Positions 6,593 through 13,042 are shown, counted from the stretch's first letter. The stretch is DNA of 17,853 nucleotides from an uncultured Clostridia bacterium (GCA_934249265.1 CAKQKQ010000035.1:1-17853); one strand, 5' to 3'. Notes: generated by a model not told the origin, from the sequence alone. A program made the numbers and translations.

Positions 6593-6661
6593 TGTTCGCA
6601 TTTTTGCTTACATCAGTATTATATGCAACTTAAAGACCTTCGTTAACAAAATTGCGAACAT
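6593..6661 (-). promoter_or_regulatory. Promoter of the CI-like repressor with two operators (O2, O3)
   Basis: On the minus strand, a perfect TATAAT (6625-6620) has TTAACG (6648-6643) 17 bp upstream. Two 20-bp dyads flank it: O3 at 6593-6612 (TGTTCGCAT, TT, TTGCTTACA) between the -10 box and the ribosome binding site, and O2 at 6641-6660 (CGTTAACAA, AA, TTGCGAACA) over the -35 box. Each is weaker internally (6 of 9) than O1. Together their outer halves make a 15-bp inverted repeat (14 matches) across the promoter, fitting autorepression, perhaps with looping. Confidence 0.65.
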
Positions 6662-6784
6662 TTTTTAAAATTTTTTTTAATTATGTTTATTAGAATTGAT
6701 ATATTCACTACAGATAGCGCGAAAATTGCCACAAATATTAGTAACAGACTGCCAGCCGTTTTGTGCAAAAAGGGCTTACTTGGT

Positions 6785-7070
6785 TTATTCATCAACAAAT
6801 TCATTTTTATAACTGAGTAATATATTATATTTCTTTTTGTCATTTATCAGTTGTAGGAGTTCTGCCATAAATAAATTTTTGTCACCGTCAAGTTCGCCGT
6901 ATTCCGTGATTATCGCTCACTACTTAATGTAGCGTTTTATCGTTTCGCCTAGAACAGAAGCGTAAGCGTTGTCATAGTATGCGATATCGAATGACCTGCC
7001 ATTTCATCTATCGTTATACCAAACTACTTTTTGCCTCCATATATTATCGTACTGCAAAGTATACCGTAAA
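6785..7070 (-). pseudogene. Decayed coding remnant of unknown family
   Basis: One minus-strand frame reads as a plausible protein interrupted by stops. Segments FDIAYYDNAYASVLGETIK and AIITEYGELDGDKNLFMAEL are separated by an in-frame TAG TGA pair near 6920, with another TGA near 7000 and a final TAA at 6785-6787. There is no start codon with a ribosome binding site ahead of it. The composition of the readable parts is protein-like, so a gene ruined by point mutations is the likeliest explanation. I do not recognise the family. A 66-aa frame at 6643-6843 overlaps its end and is not judged a gene. The rest of 6844-7204 is AT-rich with nothing else evident. Confidence 0.35.
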
Positions 7071-7219
7071 GGTTTTCAAAAGCCCAGCGAAAGCGTGCTA
7101 AATATGTGGAATTAAAAAGTGCTAATATATGAGCAATTTTTTATTGTTTGTGGCTTAAATTGCCAAAATGTGAACAATTTTAATTTTATCACGCTTTTGT
7201 TTATATGGCTTGTTTATGG

Positions 7220-7248
7220 TTGATTTTTTTGCTAGGGAGTGTTATAAT
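7220..7248 (+). promoter_or_regulatory. Promoter of the orphan cargo gene
   Basis: TTGATT (7220-7225) and a perfect TATAAT (7243-7248) are separated by exactly 17 bp. Transcription would start near 7255, giving a leader of about 64 nt before the ATG at 7319. This excludes the upstream in-frame ATG at 7205 as the start. Confidence 0.75.
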
Positions 7249-7318
7249 ATTAATGTTAGGCTATCTAACAAGGTTTTGCTCTTTTATAAAGGATTATAAT
7301 AAACAAGGAGTAAAAATC

Positions 7319-8296
7319 ATGAAACAAACAAAACAATTTGACTACTCAAAGTTTTCAAAAGAACAAGCGTGGTATAATCCCGAACAAAAAGACCCTGCTT
7401 GCTGGGGACTGCACGAAATTGACGGTGAATTACATATTGACATTGCTCGCTATAAGAAAGTTTGCAACGAAATAGGTATTACAGAATTTATCCCTAAGGA
7501 ATGGGAAGACGTCAACGAAGGTTGTTTTATTCCAGCGAAAAAAGCAAAGTATGACTACAAAGTCAATATGTTTAGGGACTTGATTTTTGAGTTTAAAGGT
7601 GACTGGTTTCAAGAATACAAACCTATTTTTGAATTTATACGCACACCTGACCAAGTTCGTGAAAGTGCAAGACTTAACGGATTATCTATGATTTCTTCAT
7701 CTGAGGATATTGATTCAGTCGAAGAAGACGCTATGTTTGCAATGGTGCGTCGTTATAAAAAATACAATACCGTTATTCAATCGTTGTATTGTTCTTTTAT
7801 TTCAAAACTGGCAACTGAAATTGACCGCTATACACTTATCGTGATGTGTGAACTTGGTTATAAAGGAAATGACTACAATTTCGATTCGTTTCGAAAGTTT
7901 TCCGACGGCTTACAAAAGGACAAAACGGGCAAAAAAATCAGCCAGTTGAAAAAGTATAATGCGTATAACTTGTTGCATAAAATCAACAATTTCTTAAAGC
8001 ACAATACCGTTGAGGCTTATAATAAACTGAAAAGATTTTATCCCAAGAATGTTTGCTGCGTAGAAAACGGTACAGCAAAGCAGGAATACGAAAACGGCAT
8101 GTTTGCTGGCGACTGGATTATTCTTGAAGAAAACTACATTGACGCGCTTTTGGATAAGTTGGTGAAATTCTTCGACGATTATTGTGTTCATTTCTTAAAA
8201 GAAAACATTGACGAGGCTGACTGGAATTACGCTGATTACTTCTATAACGCTATTCAAGAAATGCGCTATCCTCACGAATACTTCGGATTACCATAA
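7319..8296 (+). CDS. Conserved-looking hypothetical protein, cargo next to the attachment site
   Basis: A 325-aa soluble, mostly helical protein of unknown function. The ATG at 7319 follows AAGGAG with 8 nt spacing; an in-frame ATG at 7205 precedes the promoter and is rejected. No signal peptide or catalytic motif stands out. Residues 145-230 contain long helices (YNTVIQSLYCSFISKLATEI) and LLHKINNFLKHNT (218-230), which resembles the last helix of HEPN-type domains; but the strict R-x4-6-H RNase motif is not evident, so activity cannot be claimed. It is the only plus-strand gene of the element, with private promoter and terminator, placed at the element's end. That is a common position for defence or fitness cargo. 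An abortive-infection role is possible but unproven. Confidence 0.85.
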   Translation: MKQTKQFDYSKFSKEQAWYNPEQKDPACWGLHEIDGELHIDIARYKKVCNEIGITEFIPKEWEDVNEGCFIPAKKAKYDYKVNMFRDLIFEFKGDWFQEYKPIFEFIRTPDQVRESARLNGLSMISSSEDIDSVEEDAMFAMVRRYKKYNTVIQSLYCSFISKLATEIDRYTLIVMCELGYKGNDYNFDSFRKFSDGLQKDKTGKKISQLKKYNAYNLLHKINNFLKHNTVEAYNKLKRFYPKNVCCVENGTAKQEYENGMFAGDWIILEENYIDALLDKLVKFFDDYCVHFLKENIDEADWNYADYFYNAIQEMRYPHEYFGLP

Positions 8297-8302
8297 AAAA
8301 CT

Positions 8303-8328
8303 AGGTCACCAAATTTGGTGACCTTTTT
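8303..8328 (+). terminator. Terminator of the orphan cargo gene
   Basis: AGGTCACCAAA (8303-8313) and TTTGGTGACCT (8314-8324) form a perfect 22-bp palindrome followed by a T-run, 6 bp after the stop codon. An A-run on the other side makes it bidirectional in principle. Confidence 0.9.
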
Positions 8329-8368
8329 GGTTGCCTTGGGTTTTTGAACGCTATAAAAGTTGTTAAAA

Positions 8369-8442
8369 GACGTAAAAATCATGCAAAATACGGCGGGCAA
8401 ACGGCGAAAATGACGTAAAATACGCATTTTAGGTATTTTGCA
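8369..8442. repeat. Direct and inverted repeats inside the attachment site, likely integrase/Xis arm sites
   Basis: GACGTAAAA occurs twice in direct orientation (8369-8377 and 8412-8420), 43 bp apart. TGCAAAATAC (8382-8391) pairs with GTATTTTGCA (8433-8442) as a perfect 10-bp inverted repeat. They lie 26-99 bp inside the tRNA fragment, where arm-type binding sites of tyrosine integrases and excisionases are usually found. The region has no gene. Binding is inferred only from position and repetition. Confidence 0.5.
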
Positions 8443-8467
8443 AACCCTACGTCAGGGGCAGATATAT

Positions 8468-8512
8468 CCTCCTAAGGGACAATTGTGGGTTCGATTCCCG
8501 CAGGGAGTACCA
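8468..8512 (+). other. Attachment site (attR): 3' fragment of tRNA-Arg(CCU)
   Basis: The sequence reads as the 3' part of a tRNA: anticodon loop CTCCTAA (8469-8475, anticodon CCT at 8471-8473), GGGAC, variable AATT, T arm GTGGG-TTCGATT-CCCGC, acceptor strand AGGGAGT, discriminator A and encoded CCA ending at 8512. The 5' half is missing: no ACTCCCT acceptor strand or D arm lies upstream. It matches the pattern of bacterial tRNA-Arg(CCU), a frequent target of tyrosine integrases. So 8468 marks the approximate start of the att core and the border between element and host DNA. It is not a functional tRNA gene. Confidence 0.88.
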
Positions 8513-8519
8513 AAAAAAG

Positions 8520-8545
8520 CAACCGAGAAATTCGGTTGTTTTTTT
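8520..8545 (+). terminator. Terminator after the tRNA fragment
   Basis: CAACCGA and TCGGTTG form a 7-bp stem with a 5-nt loop, followed by seven T. It sits 8 bp after the CCA end, as expected for the terminator of the original tRNA transcription unit or of a preceding integrant. Confidence 0.8.
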
Positions 8546-8554
8546 GTTATTCTG

Positions 8555-8641
8555 CGGAAATCGCCCCAAGGTTCGACCGCCTACGCGGCGAGCGCGCCCT
8601 CTCTGTCACTTCGTGACATCTCTCCCATTTCCTTGGGAGAG
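8555..8641. repeat. GC-rich triple-hairpin intergenic repeat
   Basis: Three small stems in a row: CCGC/GCGG around 8580, TGTCAC-TTC-GTGACA at 8604-8618, and CTCTCCC/GGGAGAG at 8620-8641. The composition is richer in GC than the surroundings. I recall similar stems (CCCTCTC, CACTTCGTG, GGGAGAG) scattered between genes in many gut Clostridia, so this is probably a dispersed REP- or MITE-like element. A genome-wide count would confirm it. A frame of 91 codons runs through it and the tRNA fragment but is not a gene. Confidence 0.6.
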
Positions 8642-8645
8642 TTTA

Positions 8646-8666
8646 CCCGCAGGGAGTACCAAAAAA
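8646..8666 (+). repeat. Second copy of the tRNA-Arg 3' tip
   Basis: The 21-bp segment holding the end of the T stem, the acceptor strand AGGGAGT, ACC and six A is identical to 8497-8517. The two copies are 149 bp apart and enclose a terminator and the triple-hairpin repeat. A duplicated tRNA 3' end suggests an older integration scar or a small second insertion at the same attachment site. Confidence 0.8.
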
Positions 8667-8699
8667 TAACGGACGTAATCATACGTCTGCTATTTTTTT
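8661..8699 (+). terminator. Terminator after the second tRNA tip
   Basis: Arms at 8661-8677 and 8682-8698 form a 17-bp stem with two wobble-compatible mismatches (core GACGTA/TACGTC) and a 4-nt loop, ending in a T-run. This is probably the ancestral terminator of the tRNA-Arg gene. Confidence 0.75.
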
Positions 8700-8734
8700 A
8701 TATTCTCTCGTAATTAAACTCTCTTTTAGTTAAA

Positions 8735-8768
8735 GAAAAGACGTTTGCAATTATGTAACTGTCTTTTT
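8735..8768. terminator. Weak bidirectional terminator between tRNA scar and AraC gene
   Basis: AAAAGAC (8736-8742) pairs with GTCTTTT (8761-8767), with GTT/AAC extending the stem inward after a bulge. It lies about 40 bp beyond the stop of the AraC-type gene on the minus strand and is A-rich/T-rich on both sides. The stem is modest, so efficiency is uncertain. Confidence 0.45.
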
Positions 8769-8806
8769 TATTCTTAAGTAATCTCGATATATATCAACAT
8801 TTTACT

Positions 8807-9580
8807 TTAAAGTTCGGTTGGGGTTTTGTGGTAGCGTTTTTTAAAAGCGCGGTAAAAAGTTTGTCTGCTGTTAAAGCCGCATTTATAAATTTGCTCGTCG
8901 ATACTTATGTTTTTGTCGTAGTTTTTGCAAAAATTTTCAAGGCGAACGGTGTTGACGTAATCGCATAAACTGCACTTGAGTTCGGTGTGCAAAAGTTCGG
9001 ACAAATAATACTTATTGTACTTAAACATTTGAGACAACGAAGTCAAAGATATCGGTTGTTGAAAATTCTCTTCGATATAGTGCATAACTTTGCTTATCAC
9101 GTCGAAATCTTTTTTCGGTGTGGTCGAGTTTTGGCAAAAATCGAGGCTTTCGTAGCAAATCGCCAAGATGTCGTAAACGTAAGAAAAACTGAAAAACTCG
9201 TTGTTTAAATTGACAACTTCGTCAGCCTTATTTATGCGCGTCAAAAGTTTTTTTGCGTTTTTTCCTTTAATAATGGGCGAAATGGGGTGGTTATTTTTGA
9301 GTTTTTCAAAGTAAAGCGTCAAGTATTTGGGCGGAATAAGCACTCCTACGTTTTTTTCGCTAAAATCGTTAATTGTGTGACTTAAACCCGACGAGACGAA
9401 AAATGCCTCGCCTTTTTTAATGACGTAACTTTTATTTTCCAAAATAATTTCCATTTTGTTTTCGACGCAATACAAAATTTCCAAACTTTTGTGGAAATGA
9501 TTGTTGTAAGACAAGTTTTTGCCGTGCAGATAAAGCACGTCTTGATTATTGCGGTCTCTGTAATATTCAAAAAAAGTCAT
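8807..9580 (-). CDS. AraC/XylS-family transcriptional regulator
   Basis: A 257-aa regulator. The N-terminal cupin-like sensor (about 12-100: HFHKSLEILYCVE, YVIKKGEAFFVSSGLSHTI) would bind a sugar or oligosaccharide. The C-terminal double helix-turn-helix (about 160-257) shows ISLTSLSQMFKYNKYYLSEL and CGFNSRQTFYRAFKKRYHKTP. The ATG at 9580 sits behind GGGGTG with 6 nt spacing; a GTG three codons earlier is less likely. It is transcribed away from the large lipoprotein and GH3 genes, with overlapping promoters, which makes these its probable targets. The protein stops right after TPTEL, slightly earlier than typical members, which run on to a TPxxYR end and a short tail. Confidence 0.93.
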   Translation of the reverse strand: MTFFEYYRDRNNQDVLYLHGKNLSYNNHFHKSLEILYCVENKMEIILENKSYVIKKGEAFFVSSGLSHTINDFSEKNVGVLIPPKYLTLYFEKLKNNHPISPIIKGKNAKKLLTRINKADEVVNLNNEFFSFSYVYDILAICYESLDFCQNSTTPKKDFDVISKVMHYIEENFQQPISLTSLSQMFKYNKYYLSELLHTELKCSLCDYVNTVRLENFCKNYDKNISIDEQIYKCGFNSRQTFYRAFKKRYHKTPTEL

Positions 9581-9601
9581 AATTAGCACCCCAATTTTTG
9601 A

Positions 9602-9635
9602 TACAAATTGTAAACCATTTGATATTGAATTGCAA
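9602..9635 (-). promoter_or_regulatory. Promoter of the AraC-type gene
   Basis: On the minus strand, TTGCAA (9635-9630) and TACAAT (9612-9607) are separated by 17 bp. The -10 box lies in a perfect 11-bp palindrome TACAAATTGTA (9602-9612), a possible regulator site. The -35 box overlaps the last base of the -35 box of the divergent promoter, so the two promoters likely compete. Confidence 0.65.
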
Positions 9636-9653
9636 GTTTAAATGCATTATAAT
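9625..9653 (+). promoter_or_regulatory. Promoter of the lipoprotein-GH3 operon
   Basis: TTGAAT (9625-9630) and a perfect TATAAT (9648-9653) are separated by 17 bp. Transcription would begin near 9660 and give a leader of about 44 nt before the ATG at 9704. Confidence 0.75.
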
Positions 9654-9659
9654 ATACGT

Positions 9660-9680
9660 AAGATTTGTTTGTCAAGTCTT
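9660..9680. promoter_or_regulatory. Inverted repeat at the operon transcription start
   Basis: AAGATTTG (9660-9667) and CAAGTCTT (9673-9680) form an inverted repeat with 7 of 8 matches and a 5-nt centre, located at the predicted transcription start. It may be a repressor operator or a 5' mRNA hairpin. No T-rich tail follows directly on the plus strand; a run of A precedes the T stretch. Confidence 0.4.
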
Positions 9681-9703
9681 AAAAAATTTTTTTGGAGAGG
9701 AAA

Positions 9704-12700
9704 ATGGTTAAGAAATTATTATCGATTATGATTTTAACCTTGGTTGCCGTATGCAGCATATGCGCGTTTACCGCATGTTCGCTGCCGCAGTGTCAAAACG
9801 ATAATCACGTTTACGGCGAATGGCAAACCGAACAAGAGGCAACTTGTCTTGTAAAAGGCAAGAGAGTAAGAGAATGTGAATATTGTCACAAAATCGACGA
9901 AGAGGAAATAGACACCATTCCTCACGACTACACCGAATGGGAAGTCGTTGAAGAGGCAACTTGCGTTGCAACGGGATTAAGGTACAGAATTTGTCTTCTC
10001 GGCGGCGAAAGAGACGAGGAAATAATCCCCATCGACGAAAATGCGCACGTGTTTACCCCCGGAATTTGGGAAATTAAAGTTAATCCCACTTGTACTACCG
10101 AGGGTTTAAGAAGCCACGTATGCAACGTTTGCAACAATTCGTTTGACGAAATTATGCCTATCGACGAAAATGCACACGTGCTTGAACTTGTCGAAAGCGA
10201 AAGCGTAAAAGCGACTTGCTCTCAAACGGGCACTAATCATTATAAATGTAAAAACTGCGATTACACCGAAGACAAAGACGTCGAATTAGATATCTATAAT
10301 CACAGCGCATACAACGCTAAAACGGGTTATTGCGACGACTGTCACGGTTTGCTCGACAGTGCTGTAGAAATTAAAAACGAAGGCAAAGGTCTCGATTATT
10401 ACGAATTATATTTAGAAGGCGACTTTGAAATAGAGTATTACCTTCAAAACTTTGCCGGCGTAGAAGCGGCTTGGGACAACTTCATTTTCGATTTAGGCAT
10501 GGGCGAATACGTAAACGGCAGACTTCAACGCGTTGGCGCAAGTCATATGCTTATCCCGTTCCACCCCGGCGATACAAACGCGCATTACGGCAGATATTGG
10601 ACGGCTACTAATTGTAGTTATGAAGTCAACAGTTGGTTCTTAGGACCTAACGGCGAAGACCCCGGATTTGCTGTCGAAATGCAAAAAGGCGTTACCGCTA
10701 AAGTTACGCTTACAAATGTAAACGGCTTTATTACAATGGTCGTTGAAATGACTTGTGTTGACGGATACACTTTCCAAGGCACGTTTAACGTCAACTTCCC
10801 CGGAGCGAAAGTAATTTACGTAGGTCTTACGGGCGAAGACAACAGAGAAATACTTAATCAAGTATATTTAAAATCGGGCGCATTTGCTACTGCTGCCGAA
10901 AAAGAAAGCCAAAAATTAATTACCGAATCTAAAACGATTACCAACACGGGTAAAAACGTAGAAGGCGTAAATTATGCTTTTGAAGGCGATTTCGATATGT
11001 ATTTCGACTTTGAAATGAGCGGCGCGGCAAACAGAAGCGATTGGCACAGTTTCATCTTCTATTTGTTCAGCGGAAACGGCGCAAATTATGCAGTTCCCGG
11101 ACAAAACTTATTGTGGTCGGGTACGGCAAACGGTGCAGAACCCGAAAATAGCGCGCTATATCATGGTTTAGACCATTTAGGTTTCTGGCGTAGCGACGTC
11201 GGCGGATACGACTTCGGTAAGTGCCTTGAAAACGCAAAAATTTACTTACACGTAGTGAGAAACAACGGTTACGTTACCGTAAACGGCGTTGCGACTACAA
11301 ACGGAAACGTATTTGCTCGTTACGGCTTTACTTCGATAAGCAAATTGGAAGGAACGGTTACGTTCAGAATTACCACCGAAAACAGCACGGCAACGTTTAC
11401 CGATATCAGATTAGTTTCGGGTGAACTTGCTCACAACGCTACTCGCGAAGTAATAACGGTTAAGTCCACTTGTGTAGAAAAGGGCAAGAAAGATATTTAT
11501 TGTATCGTCTGCGGAGCATTGGTAGAAAAAGACGTACCCGTAGAATTAGACCCGCATAATCACGTAGGCGCAGAAACTTACGTTGAAACGGTTGCGCCGA
11601 GTTGTGCGGAAGGTAAAGAAGAAGGCACTTGCGCTTGCGGAGAAACGGTATCGAGACCTATTCCCGCAAACGGACAACACATAATGATAGACAACCCCTC
11701 GGCAAATCATGACGCAACTTGCGTGGCTGAGGGAAGAACGAACTCTAAAAAATGTCAAAACTGCAACGAAGAAACTTATGATACGATTCCCGTAGATATG
11801 TACGCGCACGTCGCTTACGACGAGGGTAAAGGATATTGTTCCGCTTGTAAGGGCTTCTTGAAAGAGGAAATGACGATTTCAAATCAAGACACTAAATACG
11901 TAAACGTTTACGATTTATACGTAAGCAGCACGTTCGAACTCGTTTACAAATTCGACAACCTTCATTTTGACAATAATCCGGACGGCAATTGGCACAACTT
12001 TATATTTAAAATCGGTATGGCGGACTACTACAACGGAACGCTTGCTCAAGTAGGTACTTTAAGCAGTCACATGCTTATTCCGTTCCACCCGGGCAACACA
12101 AATACTCACTATGGCGAATATTGGGAAAAGAGCGGTTGTAGTTATAACGTAGACAGATGGTTCTTAGGACCTAACGGCGAAGACCCCGGGTTTGCCGTTG
12201 AAATGATGAAAGGCACGAGCGTCGTTGCGACGATTAAAGGTGTAGACGGAATGATTTACGTCAACTTCGTCATCACGTGCAACGCCGACGGTTACGAATT
12301 CAGAAGCAACGCGGTACTCAACTTCGGCGGCGCAAGATATATACATATCGGTTTTAGCGGCGAAAACAACCAAAACCTTGTAAAACAAGTTACGTTAAAC
12401 AGCGGCAGCGTTGCGGCAAACGACGTCATCGGTACAGAACTTTTAACCGAAGAAGTGACCGTAACCAACGCTGACGGTACTAAAAACGTAGAAGGCGTAA
12501 ATTATGCGTTTGAAGGCGACTTCAGCATGGATTATGAATTCGTAATGAACGGCAACGCTGGAAGCGATTGGCATAGTTTCATCTTCTATATTTTCCAAGG
12601 CAACGGAACTGACTACACAGTACCGAGCAGCAATTTGTTGTGGTCGGGTACGGCAAACGGCGCAGAACCCGAGGATACTGCATTATATCACGACCTCAAT

Positions 12701-12976
12701 TGGAAAAATTATTGGCGTTTCGATACGGCTAACGTGACGAATTTTGCAGAGCAACTCGCTACCGCAAAAGTATATTTACACGTAACGAGAAAGGACGGAT
12801 ATATCACCGTTACGGGTAGGGCTGTTTCAAACGACGAGAACGAAACTCCGTTTACTTATTACGGATTTGCTTCTATGAGCAAACTTGAAGGAGTAGTTAC
12901 CGTTCGTATCACAAGCGAAAACAGCGCAATAAAATTCACCTCCATAAAACTTTTAAGCGGAGAAATTTCAGAATAA
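9704..12976 (+). CDS. Surface lipoprotein with CxxC modules and duplicated beta-rich domains
   Basis: A 1090-aa exported protein. The signal peptide ends in a lipobox-like CAFTAC with C25 as the lipidated residue. Residues 30-215 hold four modules of the repeated C-x(n)-CxxC type (RECEYCHK, HVCNVCNNS, YKCKNCDY, YCDDCHGLL), common in clostridial cell-surface proteins. Then follow domain A (about 222-400) and domain B (about 409-570), more CxxC modules (577-715), and second copies A' (722-905) and B' (916-1090). A and A' share SHMLIPFHPG and WFLGPNGEDPGFAVEM; B and B' share NVEGVNYAFEGDF and LLWSGTANGAEPE. The beta-rich, aromatic-rich domains suggest carbohydrate binding, but no catalytic motif is seen. 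The ATG at 9704 follows GGAGAGG. The GH3 enzyme gene follows 66 bp downstream, so this may be a glycan-capturing partner. Confidence 0.88.
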   Translation: MVKKLLSIMILTLVAVCSICAFTACSLPQCQNDNHVYGEWQTEQEATCLVKGKRVRECEYCHKIDEEEIDTIPHDYTEWEVVEEATCVATGLRYRICLLGGERDEEIIPIDENAHVFTPGIWEIKVNPTCTTEGLRSHVCNVCNNSFDEIMPIDENAHVLELVESESVKATCSQTGTNHYKCKNCDYTEDKDVELDIYNHSAYNAKTGYCDDCHGLLDSAVEIKNEGKGLDYYELYLEGDFEIEYYLQNFAGVEAAWDNFIFDLGMGEYVNGRLQRVGASHMLIPFHPGDTNAHYGRYWTATNCSYEVNSWFLGPNGEDPGFAVEMQKGVTAKVTLTNVNGFITMVVEMTCVDGYTFQGTFNVNFPGAKVIYVGLTGEDNREILNQVYLKSGAFATAAEKESQKLITESKTITNTGKNVEGVNYAFEGDFDMYFDFEMSGAANRSDWHSFIFYLFSGNGANYAVPGQNLLWSGTANGAEPENSALYHGLDHLGFWRSDVGGYDFGKCLENAKIYLHVVRNNGYVTVNGVATTNGNVFARYGFTSISKLEGTVTFRITTENSTATFTDIRLVSGELAHNATREVITVKSTCVEKGKKDIYCIVCGALVEKDVPVELDPHNHVGAETYVETVAPSCAEGKEEGTCACGETVSRPIPANGQHIMIDNPSANHDATCVAEGRTNSKKCQNCNEETYDTIPVDMYAHVAYDEGKGYCSACKGFLKEEMTISNQDTKYVNVYDLYVSSTFELVYKFDNLHFDNNPDGNWHNFIFKIGMADYYNGTLAQVGTLSSHMLIPFHPGNTNTHYGEYWEKSGCSYNVDRWFLGPNGEDPGFAVEMMKGTSVVATIKGVDGMIYVNFVITCNADGYEFRSNAVLNFGGARYIHIGFSGENNQNLVKQVTLNSGSVAANDVIGTELLTEEVTVTNADGTKNVEGVNYAFEGDFSMDYEFVMNGNAGSDWHSFIFYIFQGNGTDYTVPSSNLLWSGTANGAEPEDTALYHDLNWKNYWRFDTANVTNFAEQLATAKVYLHVTRKDGYITVTGRAVSNDENETPFTYYGFASMSKLEGVVTVRITSENSAIKFTSIKLLSGEISE
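10367..12973 (+). repeat. Tandem internal duplication (A-B and A'-B') within the lipoprotein gene
   Basis: The segments 10367-11415 and 11866-12973 encode the same two-domain unit, separated by CxxC modules. Some stretches are still identical at DNA level, for example 32 bp beginning TGGTTCTTAGGACC at about 10634 and 12157, and long near-identical runs around the GTAGAAGGCGTAAATTATGC and TTGTGGTCGGGTACGGCAAA motifs. This indicates a fairly recent duplication or ongoing gene conversion. Confidence 0.85.
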
Positions 12977-12984
12977 TTTTAAAA

Positions 12985-13015
12985 GGGTGTCACGACTACA
13001 TAGGTTGTGACACCC
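12985..13015 (+). promoter_or_regulatory. Intercistronic hairpin between lipoprotein and GH3 genes
   Basis: GGGTGTCACGAC (12985-12996) and GTTGTGACACCC (13004-13015) form a 12-bp stem (one wobble pair) with a 7-nt loop, 8 bp after the lipoprotein stop and 27 bp before the GH3 start. No T-run follows, so it is not a normal terminator. It could protect the upstream mRNA end or set unequal expression of the two genes. Confidence 0.6.
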
Positions 13016-13042
13016 GAATATATAAAGAATTGGAGAATTTTA

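Larger units (their letters stand above)
1..8512. mobile_element. Integrative element, right-hand part, integrated at tRNA-Arg(CCU)
   Basis: The stretch holds a tyrosine recombinase, an excisionase-like protein, a replication initiator-like protein, a DnaC-like loader, a CI-like repressor and probable cargo. It ends at a truncated tRNA-Arg(CCU) 3' fragment (8468-8512). That combination is typical of integrated plasmid- or phage-like elements. The tRNA fragment reads on the plus strand and is followed by terminators, so this is the end distal to the intact tRNA. The intact copy and the left boundary should lie to the left, outside the window. No conjugation, capsid or packaging genes are visible here. 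That operon 1-2250 belongs to the same element is inferred from the absence of any tRNA copy between it and the recombinase. Confidence 0.65.

Noticed and set aside
6643..6843. 66-codon minus-strand frame with one hydrophobic segment (SLLLIFVAIFALSVV)
   Set aside because: No ribosome binding site precedes its ATG, it overlaps the end of a decayed gene in another frame, and its 3' end runs into the repressor's operator. The hydrophobic stretch is what AT-rich DNA gives by chance. A real small membrane protein cannot be fully excluded.
7205..7318. Hydrophobic N-terminal extension of the orphan cargo gene, signal-peptide-like
   Set aside because: The near-consensus promoter at 7220-7248 lies inside it, so it would not be transcribed, and the ATG at 7319 has a strong AAGGAG. 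The apparent membrane helix is spurious.
8369..8442. CRISPR array
   Set aside because: Short motifs repeat only twice at irregular spacing, with no cas genes. Integrase arm sites explain them better.
8438..8512. Complete tRNA gene
   Set aside because: Only the part from the anticodon loop to CCA fits. No 5' acceptor strand ACTCCCT or D arm lies at the right distance upstream, so it is a truncated attachment-site copy.
8438..8713. 91-codon plus-strand frame
   Set aside because: It runs through the tRNA fragment, a terminator and the triple-hairpin repeat, and has no ribosome binding site. It is an artefact of GC-rich repeat sequence.
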